Shown piece after piece: positions 1-6,371 of a stretch of 9,907 bases of DNA; positions within the stretch are counted from its first letter, which is position 1; the number at the start of each line of letters is the position of its first letter. The position numbers were made by a program, and so were the translations under genes. The DNA lies in the NCBI GenBank assembly GCA_027323595.1, contig DAHWBL010000131.1:1-9907 (forward strand), written 5' to 3'. The notes below the pieces were generated by a model. That model was not told the DNA's origin. It saw nothing but the letters and a program-made list of their open reading frames with translations, and made no database searches. This DNA comes from Acetobacteraceae bacterium. GTDB lineage: Bacteria > Pseudomonadota > Alphaproteobacteria > Acetobacterales > Acetobacteraceae.

Positions 1-241
1 GACGCAAATTGACGCGCGCTCGTTTTCCCGGCCGCTGGGCCCGCTGCTGGGCGGCGGGCGGGTGGGCCGGCTGGTGGCGGTGGCGGGCGGGCGGATGCGT
101 GGGTGGGTGGAGCGGGGGTGGGTGGAGCGGGATTGGCTGGAGCGGGTGCCGGGCGGCGGGCTCGCGCTGCTGGTCGGCGCGCTGCTGGTGCTGCTGGTGC
201 TGTTCGCCGCGCGCGGCAATGGCCTTGGCGGCGGGCCATGA
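1..241 (+). CDS. hyfB: HyfB-like antiporter-type membrane subunit, C-terminal end (partial)
   Basis: This is the last 79 codons of a gene that begins before the window; the frame is open from base 2 to TGA at 239-241. The C terminus has a Gly/Arg-rich stretch, a Trp/Glu/Arg repeat (WVERGWVERDWLERV), and one clear membrane helix (GLALLVGALLVLLVLFAA) before a short Gly-rich tail. The sequence alone is not diagnostic. The call rests on position: in hyf-like operons the NuoL/M/N-type antiporter subunit HyfB directly precedes hyfC, and a C-terminal membrane helix fits that family. Its stop overlaps the next start as ATGA, so translation is probably coupled. It could also be another NuoL-type subunit, such as HyfD. 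The family call is inference; the reading frame is secure. Confidence 0.6.
   Translation, partial: TQIDARSFSRPLGPLLGGGRVGRLVAVAGGRMRGWVERGWVERDWLERVPGGGLALLVGALLVLLVLFAARGNGLGGGP
101..145 (+). repeat. Three 15-bp tandem units encoding (G/D)W(V/L)ER
   Basis: Units 101-115 and 116-130 are identical at DNA level, and 131-145 is a diverged third copy. They are in frame in the hyfB-like gene and encode GWVER, GWVER, DWLER, probably an amphipathic helix just before the last membrane helix. A recent 15-bp slippage duplication is the simplest explanation. Confidence 0.8.
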
Positions 242-1194
242 GTTTTGTGCTGTCGGTGCTCGCGCTGCTGCTGCATGCCGCGCTGCTGATCGGCGTCGCG
301 CCGCTGGCCGGCGGGCTGGTGGGCATCGTGCGGGCGCGGCTGGGCGGACGGGCCGGGGCGGGTCTGATGCAGCCGTGGCGTGATCTGGCGCGGCTGCTGC
401 GCAAGCAGCCGGTGGTGGCGGAGCAGGCGAGCTTCGTGACGTCGGGCGCGCCGGTGGTGGTGCTGGCCGCGACCATGGCGGCGGGGCTGCTGGTGCCCTC
501 CTTCGCGCTCGGCATGGCCGGCGGGTCGGCGGCGGATCTGCTGGTTGTGGCTGGATTGTTGGCGACCGCGCGGGTGGGGCTCGCGCTCGCGGCGATGGAT
601 GCGGGCAGCGGCATGGGCGGGCTTGGCGCGAGCCGGACGATGCTGGTGGGCGTGCTCGCCGAGCCGGGCCTGTTGCTGGTGGTGCTGGTTTTCGTGGGGC
701 TGGCGGGCAGCAGCGATCTGGAGGTGAGCGCCGGGGTGCTGCGCGAGGGCGGTGGGCGGTCCGTGTCGATCGGGCTGGCGGCGGCGGCGATGCTGCCGCT
801 GGCGCTGGTCGCCAATGCGCGCATGCCGGTGCAGGACCAGGCGGGCGGGGGTGAGCCGGCCATGGCGCAGGCGGCGATGATGTTGGAATATTCGGGCTGG
901 CATCTGGCGGCGATCGAATTCGCCGGGTCGGTGCGGCTGCTGATCTGGATCGGGCTGCTGGGCGCCCTGTTCAGCCCGCAGTTGCTGGCCGGCGCGGGGA
1001 GCGGGCCGTTCGTCTGGGTGCTGGCGATCATCGGCTGGGGCCTGCGGGTTGTGGTGGCGTGTGTGGCGCTGGGTGGGTTCGAGATGCTGGTGGTGCGCGT
1101 GCGCCCCGCGCGGGTGCCGCATTTCATCGGCGCGGCGTTGCTGCTGGGGGTGCTCGCCGTGATCTTTTTGTTCGTCGGCGCGGCGGGCGCATGA
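238..1194 (+). CDS. hyfC: HyfC/HycD-type (NuoH-like) membrane subunit of an Ehr-type complex
   Basis: This 318-residue, strongly hydrophobic protein is the usual length for HyfC/HycD. In this superfamily the subunit anchors the soluble arm and links its redox site to the proton path in the membrane arm. Recognisable stretches are QPWRDLARLLRKQPV (45-59), MGGLGASRTMLVGVLAEPG (126-144) and MMLEYSGWHLAAIEFAGSVR (214-233). Against the family pattern as I recall it, E206, E142 and E217 are kept. The Glu of 'GASRE' is Thr134, and the His-Glu of 'LTMIHEAMVLEYSG' is Gln211-Ala212. The ATG at 238 is chosen because it overlaps the upstream TGA (ATGA) and begins a natural N-terminal helix (MSFVLSVLALLLHAALLIG); the frame is open upstream but that part is not hydrophobic. 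Family assignment is firm; the effect of the lost charges is inference. Confidence 0.92.
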   Translation: MSFVLSVLALLLHAALLIGVAPLAGGLVGIVRARLGGRAGAGLMQPWRDLARLLRKQPVVAEQASFVTSGAPVVVLAATMAAGLLVPSFALGMAGGSAADLLVVAGLLATARVGLALAAMDAGSGMGGLGASRTMLVGVLAEPGLLLVVLVFVGLAGSSDLEVSAGVLREGGGRSVSIGLAAAAMLPLALVANARMPVQDQAGGGEPAMAQAAMMLEYSGWHLAAIEFAGSVRLLIWIGLLGALFSPQLLAGAGSGPFVWVLAIIGWGLRVVVACVALGGFEMLVVRVRPARVPHFIGAALLLGVLAVIFLFVGAAGA

Positions 1195-1835
1195 GCGGGG
1201 CGTATCCGCCGCTGGGCGTGCCGGCGCATGACGTCGCACAGCTTCTGGCCGGCGCGGTGATGGTGCTGTCGGTTTTTCTGCTGTTCCAGACACGTATCGC
1301 GGCGATGATCCGGAATTTGTCGTGGCAGGCGGCTGGGCTGGCGGGGGCGGTGTTCTGGCTGGCATGGGCGCGCGGCGAGCGGGAGTTCGTGGTGATCGGG
1401 CTGGTGGTGCTGGCGGCCAAGGCGTGGGGGCTGCCGATGTTGTTGCGCCGGCTGGTGGGGGTGTGGCCGGATGATGGTGATGGCGAAACGATTGGCGGCA
1501 TCGCGACGGCGATGACCGGCGGGGGGCTGGTGGTGCTGGCGGCGCTGGTGGTGTTGGCGGCGACCGGGGGGATGGCGTGGGGGGTGCGCGAGGCGCTGGC
1601 CATCGCGCTGTCGGTGCTGCTGCCGGGGCTGTGGACCATGCTGGCGCGGCGTCGGACGCTGTCGCGGCTGGTTGGATTTGTCTGTGCGCAGAACGGGTGT
1701 TTTCTGGCCGTGCTCGCGGCCGGGGATGCATCGGCGATGCTCGGCCTCGCGCTCGTGGAGCTGGGTGTGGTGGCGGGTGCGCTGCTGGGGGTTGCCGTGT
1801 TCGTGGCGGGCCGGGTGCCGTGGGGGTGGCGATGA
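1191..1835 (+). CDS. hyfE: HyfE-type (NuoK-like) membrane subunit
   Basis: This 214-residue protein is close to E. coli HyfE in length and has about six to seven hydrophobic segments. It sits between hyfC and hyfF as in hyf operons and overlaps both by ATGA. The family's mid-protein Lys-x(5)-Pro element is present (K77 in AAKAWGLPMLLRRL). The C-terminal half is NuoK-like: GFVCAQNGCFLAVLA (162-176), then LVELGVVAGALLGVAVF (188-204). Known relatives usually have MENG in the first element and a Glu-Leu-Gly-Val-x-x-Asp pattern in the second. Here the Glu is Gln167 (CAG at 1689-1691) and the Asp position is Gly196, while E190 remains. The subunit should help carry protons through the membrane arm, so the loss of two acidic residues is notable. 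Family call is firm from order and motifs; the functional effect is inference. Confidence 0.88.
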   Translation: MSGAYPPLGVPAHDVAQLLAGAVMVLSVFLLFQTRIAAMIRNLSWQAAGLAGAVFWLAWARGEREFVVIGLVVLAAKAWGLPMLLRRLVGVWPDDGDGETIGGIATAMTGGGLVVLAALVVLAATGGMAWGVREALAIALSVLLPGLWTMLARRRTLSRLVGFVCAQNGCFLAVLAAGDASAMLGLALVELGVVAGALLGVAVFVAGRVPWGWR

Positions 1836-3250
1836 CGGCGGTGCTGTGGGTGGTGTTGCCGGGGCTGCTCGGCGCGCCGGTGCTGGCCGCGCTGCCTGGC
1901 TGGCGGGCGGCGGCGGTGGGAAACATCGTTGTCTGCGGCGCGATGTTTCTGGCCGCGTGCCATCTGGCGCTGGTCTGGCCCGGTGAGCGGGCGGGGCCGG
2001 ACGGGCTTGGTGTGGTGATGGCGCTGCTGACCGGGTTGGTCGGTTTCACCACCGCCTGGTTCAGCCGGTATTTCATCGCCGCCGAGGTGGCGGCCGGGCG
2101 GATCGGGCCGCGCGCGTTGCGGCTGTATCATGGCGGGTTCGCCGGCCTGCTCGGCCTGCTGGCGGGCGCGCTGCTGACCAACGATGTTGCCGTGACCTGG
2201 GTTTTTCTGGAGCTGGCGGGTCTGCTCGGCGCCGGGCTGGTGATGCTGGCGGGCACCGGGGCGGCGCGGGCGGCGGGCCGGCGGAGTTTCGTCCTGTGCG
2301 GGGTGGCCGGGATGCTCGCGCTGTTTGGCGTCATTTTGCTGCATGTCGCGACCGGGCCGGGATGGTCGGCGATGCGCTGGCAGGGGCTGGGGCAGGGGCT
2401 GGGGCCTGGGCTTGCCGGCGCGGTGGGCGGCAATGGCGGGCTGGCCGGGCTCGCTTTTGTTTTTCTGCTGGTTGGATATGGCACGAAGGCCGGGCTGGTG
2501 CCGCTGCATGGCTGGCTGGTCGATGCCATCGCGGAGGGGCCGGCTCCGGTGTCGGCGATCCTGTCGGGGCTGGTGTGCAATGTCGCGCTGGTGGTGCTGC
2601 TGCGGTTGCGCGGGGCGTTCGCGCCGGGGACCGCGCTGATTCTGCTGGGCCTTGGCTCGGTGCTGGTGGGCGCGGTGTGCGTGTGGGCGCAGCGCGATGT
2701 GAAGCGGGTGTTCGGCTTTGCCGGCATCGGGCAGAACGGCGTGGTGGCCCTCGCGTTCGGGCTCGGCGGACCGGCGGGCAACTTTGCCGGGCTGCTGTGC
2801 ATGATCCTGGGAACGCTGGCCAGGACTGCGATTTTTCAATCGGTCGGGTGCGCGGCGCAGGTGCGTGGCGGGCAGACGATGGGCGCGCTGGCGGGGCTGT
2901 CGCGCGGGCAGCCGGTGCTGGGCATGACGCTGGCGGCCGGTGTCGTCGCGCTGGCGGGGCTGCCGCCGTTCGGGCTGTTCGCGGCCTGGTTCATGCTGGT
3001 GAGCGAGACCACCCGCGCCGCGCCGTGGGTCAGCCCGGTGCTGGTGCTGGCGTTGGCGGCGGGAGGCTGGGCGTTGATGACGAAATTATTGCATATTTCA
3101 TTTGATACGCCGCCGGCGGGGGCGCGCGCCGCGCCGGTTGGCGCGATGGTGCTTGCCGGCGCCTGGTTCGATCTGGCGCTGGTGCTGCTGCTCGGGCTGG
3201 CGATGCCGGCCGCGGTGCTGGCGGTGTTGCGCCAGGCGGCGGGACCATGA
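1832..3250 (+). CDS. hyfF: HyfF-type antiporter-like (NuoL/M/N family) membrane subunit
   Basis: This 472-residue polytopic protein of the proton-conducting NuoL/M/N family is somewhat shorter than E. coli HyfF. The TM5 Glu is present (E127 in WVFLELAGLLGAGLV), as are the TM7 Lys (K219), the KAGLVPLHGWL stretch (219-229), and the broken-helix region GPAPVSAILSG (236-246). RDVKRVFGFAGIGQNG (288-303) matches 'rDlKRllAYSS', and LPPFGLF (377-383) is also typical. Differences from the usual pattern are: the His of 'WLPDAH' is Ile233, its Pro is Val230, the TM10 'NHALFK' element is LGTLAR with Arg331 for Lys, and the His is lost. A late-helix Lys is kept (K418). It starts at an ATGA overlap with hyfE and ends in another with hyfG. 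Codons 418-425 are unusually AT-rich and include a TTA. It very probably couples to ion movement, but its path is altered. Confidence 0.92.
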   Translation: MTAVLWVVLPGLLGAPVLAALPGWRAAAVGNIVVCGAMFLAACHLALVWPGERAGPDGLGVVMALLTGLVGFTTAWFSRYFIAAEVAAGRIGPRALRLYHGGFAGLLGLLAGALLTNDVAVTWVFLELAGLLGAGLVMLAGTGAARAAGRRSFVLCGVAGMLALFGVILLHVATGPGWSAMRWQGLGQGLGPGLAGAVGGNGGLAGLAFVFLLVGYGTKAGLVPLHGWLVDAIAEGPAPVSAILSGLVCNVALVVLLRLRGAFAPGTALILLGLGSVLVGAVCVWAQRDVKRVFGFAGIGQNGVVALAFGLGGPAGNFAGLLCMILGTLARTAIFQSVGCAAQVRGGQTMGALAGLSRGQPVLGMTLAAGVVALAGLPPFGLFAAWFMLVSETTRAAPWVSPVLVLALAAGGWALMTKLLHISFDTPPAGARAAPVGAMVLAGAWFDLALVLLLGLAMPAAVLAVLRQAAGP

Positions 3251-4752
3251 TCGCCGGATCGCTGATCCGCTCGGCGGCGTTGGTGCCCGCCCATCCGTGG
3301 CCGCGACGGCGCCTGCCGGGCGAGCTGTGGGCCACCATGGCCGCGGCACTGGCCGGCACGCCGGGGCTCGATCTGCTGGCGATGTGGGCCGATGAGAGCG
3401 AGGTGTATGCGCTGCTGCTCGACCCCGCGGTGCCCGAGGCGCTGGTGGCCTCGGTGGGGGTGGTTGGCGGCGCCTATGCCAGCCTGTCGCGCGCGCGCCC
3501 GGTGGCGGCGTGGTTCGATCGGATGATCCATGATCTGTGGGGCCATGTGGCAGATGGGGGCGTTGACCAACGTCCGTGGCTGGATCATGGGGTTTGGCCG
3601 ATGCACCGGCCGATGTCGGGGCGCGCGGCGGCGGTGTCGATCCCGCCGCAGCCGCCCGAATTTCTGCCCGTCGATGGGCAGGACATCCACCAGCTCGCGC
3701 TCGGGCCGATCCGGGCGGGGATCATCGAGGCGGGGCATTGGCGGTTGCAGTGCGACGGCGAGACGGTTCTGCGGGCCGAGCTGCGGCTTGGCTATACCCA
3801 CAAGGGCACGCTGGGGTTGCTGCGCGGCAAGTCCGCGCGCGCGGCGGCGCGGTTCGCGGCACGGCTGTCGGGGGATGCGACGGTCGCGCATGCGATCGCT
3901 TTCGCCCGCGCCGCCGAGGCGGCGACGCAGACGCCGGCCCCGCCGCGCGCGGCGGTGCTGCGCGCGATCATGGCCGAGCTGGAGCGGCTGGCCAATCATT
4001 GCGGGGATGTCGGCGCGATCTGCGAGGCGGCCGGCGCGGTGGCGATGGCCGCGCGCCTGGGGCTGCATCGCGAGCAGGTGTTGCGCGCCTCGGCCGAGGC
4101 GTTCGGGCATCGGCTGATGATGGATTGCGTGATCCCCGGCGGGGTGGTTGGCGACATCGCGCCGGGCGGGGCGGTGGCGATCGGGCGCGCGCTTGATGGG
4201 ATTGACGAAGATATCGACGAAATCAGAAGGTTTGACGAGCCGGGTGGGCCGTTGGCCGGGCGGCTGGTGGGCATCGGGCGGATCGATGCGGCGCTGGCGC
4301 AGGGTTTGGCTGCGGGCGGGCCGGTGGGGCGGGCGAGCGGGCGGGGCCATGATTGCCGGCTGGTGCCTGGCTATGCGCCCTATGACCGTTTCGAGGTCGA
4401 GCCGGTGCTGCTGCGCGCCGGCGATGTGGATGCGCGGGTGCGGGTGCGGGTGGGCGAGCTGGCGGTGGCGATGGGGCTGGTGCGGCGGATGCTGCCGGGG
4501 CTGCCGGACGGGGCGGTGTCGGTGGCGTTGCCGCCGGGCAGCGGCGAGGGGCTGGGCTGGGCGGAGGCGTTTCGCGGCGATTGCTGGTGCTGGCTGCGGT
4601 TGGAAAGCGGGCTGATATCATCCGGGTTTTTGGCCGATCCGAGCTGGCGGCACCTGCCCGCGGCGGAGCAGGCGGCGCGCGACGGCGAGGTTGGCGATTT
4701 TCCGCTGATCGAGCGCAGCATCAATCTGAGTTGTTCGGGGATCGATCTGTGA
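3247..4752 (+). CDS. hyfG: HyfG/HycE-like large subunit (NuoC-NuoD fusion) without Ni-Fe cysteines
   Basis: This 501-residue fusion has a NuoC-like domain (about 15-125; YASLSRARPVAAWFDRMIHDLWG aligns with the 30-kDa subunit signature) and a NuoD/hydrogenase large-subunit domain (about 145-501). The second domain keeps LGPIRAGIIEAGHWRL, LERLANH, VGIGRID, GPVGRASG and the DFPLIERS lead-in to the C-terminal motif. The Ni-Fe ligands are gone. The L1 motif RVCGICGFAH is replaced by RLSGDATVAH (206-215), and the L2 motif DPCYSC by NLSCSG (493-498). The protein ends at residue 501 with no C-terminal extension for a HycI-type protease, as expected if nothing is inserted. H215 and R206 of the L1 region remain. 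An extra CWC (446-448) lies near the conserved RGD. It overlaps hyfF by ATGA. It is an Ehr-type subunit, not a hydrogenase; its reaction is unknown. Confidence 0.93.
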   Translation: MIAGSLIRSAALVPAHPWPRRRLPGELWATMAAALAGTPGLDLLAMWADESEVYALLLDPAVPEALVASVGVVGGAYASLSRARPVAAWFDRMIHDLWGHVADGGVDQRPWLDHGVWPMHRPMSGRAAAVSIPPQPPEFLPVDGQDIHQLALGPIRAGIIEAGHWRLQCDGETVLRAELRLGYTHKGTLGLLRGKSARAAARFAARLSGDATVAHAIAFARAAEAATQTPAPPRAAVLRAIMAELERLANHCGDVGAICEAAGAVAMAARLGLHREQVLRASAEAFGHRLMMDCVIPGGVVGDIAPGGAVAIGRALDGIDEDIDEIRRFDEPGGPLAGRLVGIGRIDAALAQGLAAGGPVGRASGRGHDCRLVPGYAPYDRFEVEPVLLRAGDVDARVRVRVGELAVAMGLVRRMLPGLPDGAVSVALPPGSGEGLGWAEAFRGDCWCWLRLESGLISSGFLADPSWRHLPAAEQAARDGEVGDFPLIERSINLSCSGIDL

Positions 4753-5261
4753 TGGCATGGCGCCGGCTTGCATCCAATCTGCTGCGCGGGCCGGTGGGCG
4801 AGGCGATGGAGCCGCCGCCGCCGCAGACGGTGCTGGCGCTGTCGCAGCGGCTGGAGGCGGCGGCGCGGCGGCGGCTGGGCCATGGGCTGGGGCTGCTGCA
4901 TGTCGATGCGGGGAGCTGCAACGGATGCGAGCTGGAGCTCGCCGCGCTGGGCAATGTGGTGTATGATCTGGAGCGGTTCGGGCTGCGTTTCGTCGCCTCG
5001 CCCCGGCATGCCGATGTGCTGCTGGTGACCGGGCCGCTCGCGCGCAACATGCACGAGGCGATCGGGCGCGCGTTCGTCGCGACCGCCGAGCCGAAATGGG
5101 TGGTCGCGCTGGGTGACTGCGCGGTGGATTTCGGGGTCTTCAAGGGCAGCTATGCGATCGGCGAAAGTCCGGTGGCGTTCGACCTCACGGTGCGCGGCTG
5201 TCCGCCGGCACCCGCGCAGATATTGGAGGGGCTGCTCGCGCTGCTGGAGGCGAACCGATAG
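4752..5261 (+). CDS. hyfI: HyfI/HycG-like small subunit (NuoB family) with intact [4Fe-4S] ligands
   Basis: This 169-residue protein is short for the family. All four cluster cysteines are present: C56 and C59 in GSCNGCELE, C123 in LGDCAVDFG, and C150 in RGCPPAP. The CxxC spacing is the hydrogenase type, not the adjacent Cys-Cys of complex I NuoB. It should hold the [4Fe-4S] cluster next to the large-subunit cavity and pass electrons to or from it. The start is ATG 4752, overlapping the hyfG stop as TGATG; a GTG one codon upstream is also possible. No HyfH/NuoI-type 8Fe ferredoxin gene lies between this gene and hyfG, so the external electron donor is not evident. The stop (TAG 5259-5261) is separated by one base from the oppositely oriented stop of the next gene, and no terminator is visible. 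Confidence 0.93.
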   Translation: MAWRRLASNLLRGPVGEAMEPPPPQTVLALSQRLEAAARRRLGHGLGLLHVDAGSCNGCELELAALGNVVYDLERFGLRFVASPRHADVLLVTGPLARNMHEAIGRAFVATAEPKWVVALGDCAVDFGVFKGSYAIGESPVAFDLTVRGCPPAPAQILEGLLALLEANR

Positions 5262-5262
5262 T

Positions 5263-6303
5263 TCAATTCGCGGCGCAACTGCCGAGACCGGGCGGGATGC
5301 GTTCGGCCTCGGGTGGCAGCCAAGCGGCGGTGTAGACGCTGTCGAGCGGCACCGGGTTGGTGAGCTTGAACGCCTTGAGCAGTTCGCCGATCGATTCCTG
5401 CATGCGCTTCGGGTCGATCGAGCTGATTCCCTTGGTTTTGAATTCCTCTGTCAGGGTCAGGGTTTGCAGCCCTTCGACCAGGCGGGCGCATTCGGTTTTG
5501 ACGTCCACCAGCGGGTCGCGCGCGCGGATCGCCTCGACCGAGGCGGCGGGGTTGGCGATGGCGTCCTTCTGCGCGGCGTTCAGCGCGGCGATCACCGCGC
5601 GGGTGGTGTTGGGGTTGGCGCGCGCATACTCGGGGCGCAGCACGAAGGCGGTGCCGTATTGGCGCACGCCGTAATCGTTGTAGCGCAGCGTGACGATGTG
5701 ATCGAGCTTCACGCCGAGCGCGACCACCGACATGATCGAGGAGGTGGTGAAGCCGGCGATCGCGTCCACCTCGCCGCGCACCATCATTGGTTCGCGCAAG
5801 GCGCCGCCGAGAAGTTTCCAGTGCACGGTGGACGCGTCGAAGCCCGCCGAGGCGGCGAAGGCGTCGAACAGGGCGAGTGCCGCGCTGCCTGGAGCCGCGC
5901 CGAGGGTGCGCCCGGCGAGGTCGGCCGGTTTGGTGATGCCGCGGCCGGCGACGGTGACGATGGCGAGCGGGGAGTTGCCGCCGGTGACATAGGCGGCGAT
6001 CAGCGCCTTGTCGGGATTTTCGGCGTTGAATTTCACCATGGTCGCGATGTCGGCCCAGCCAAACTGGTAGGCGCCCGAGGCGACGCGCACCATCACGTCC
6101 GATGAGCCGGTGCCGCGATCGATCACCGCGTTGATGCCGCGGCGGGAGAATTCACCGAGCTGCGCGCCATAGAGGAACGCCGATTGCGGGCCCTGGAAGG
6201 ACCAGTCCAGCGTGATCTTGACGTCGGGCGATTCGATTTTCTGGGCGCGCGCGGCGGTGCCGGCGAGCGCGAGGGCGGCCAGGGTGAGCAGGATGGTTCG
6301 CAT
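5263..6303 (-). CDS. ABC-type periplasmic substrate-binding protein, NMT1/THI5-like (copy 1)
   Basis: This 346-residue protein has a clear Sec signal peptide (MRTILLTLAALALAGTAARA, cleavage expected before Q21). The mature part is of the SsuA/ThiY type: KITLDWSF (29-36) matches the 'LDW' opening of NMT1-like binding proteins, followed by a VRVASGAYQFGWAD element and a KPADLAGRTLG hinge. Such proteins bind small molecules (sulfonates, nitrate, pyrimidine precursors) for an ABC importer; the ligand here cannot be read from sequence. Two cysteines (TECARL and GSCA near the C terminus) are shared with copy 2 and could form a disulfide. A GAGGA motif lies 9 bases before the ATG. It is downstream of copy 2 on the same strand and probably co-transcribed. 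No permease or ATPase is in the window. Its stop nearly touches that of hyfI. Confidence 0.92.
   Translation of the reverse strand: MRTILLTLAALALAGTAARAQKIESPDVKITLDWSFQGPQSAFLYGAQLGEFSRRGINAVIDRGTGSSDVMVRVASGAYQFGWADIATMVKFNAENPDKALIAAYVTGGNSPLAIVTVAGRGITKPADLAGRTLGAAPGSAALALFDAFAASAGFDASTVHWKLLGGALREPMMVRGEVDAIAGFTTSSIMSVVALGVKLDHIVTLRYNDYGVRQYGTAFVLRPEYARANPNTTRAVIAALNAAQKDAIANPAASVEAIRARDPLVDVKTECARLVEGLQTLTLTEEFKTKGISSIDPKRMQESIGELLKAFKLTNPVPLDSVYTAAWLPPEAERIPPGLGSCAAN
5901..6090. repeat. Near-identical 190-bp block shared with 7016-7205 (copy A)
   Basis: Aligned without gaps (offset 1115), this segment differs from 7016-7205 at 7 of 190 bases by my count, including third codon positions. 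The two proteins overall differ at about 29% of residues. It encodes the stretch from the VRVASGAYQFGWAD element to the AGRTLG hinge. Confidence 0.85.
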
Positions 6304-6371
6304 GTGGCGGATTCCTCAGATTTACGCGAGCAAATTTGCACGAAAAAATGCAATCATCATGCCAGTGGCAC
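6304..6371 (-). promoter_or_regulatory. Gap between the two binding-protein genes, with palindrome and T run
   Basis: This 68-bp gap is clearly more AT-rich than its surroundings. It holds a perfect 10-bp palindrome GCAAATTTGC (6330-6339), a short inverted repeat TGCCAGTGGCA (6360-6370), and six T on the minus strand (A run 6343-6348). Read on the minus strand, the T run follows only weak stem sequences. It may be a weak terminator or processing site after copy 2, or a site controlling copy 1. The ribosome binding site of copy 1 is GAGGA at 6313-6317. Function is uncertain. Confidence 0.35.

Noticed and set aside
1124..2839. A 571-codon open frame on the - strand
   Set aside because: It is antisense to hyfE and hyfF and is of Arg/Pro/His-rich composition, typical of shadow frames in GC-rich DNA.
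2836..4350. A 504-codon open frame on the - strand
   Set aside because: It is antisense to hyfF and hyfG. Low-complexity Arg/Pro/Ala content and no motif make it a shadow of the real genes.
238..5261. Annotation as an active formate hydrogenlyase or hydrogenase 4
   Set aside because: Both Ni-Fe ligand motifs are absent from the large subunit, and no formate dehydrogenase, ferredoxin subunit or maturation gene is in the window.
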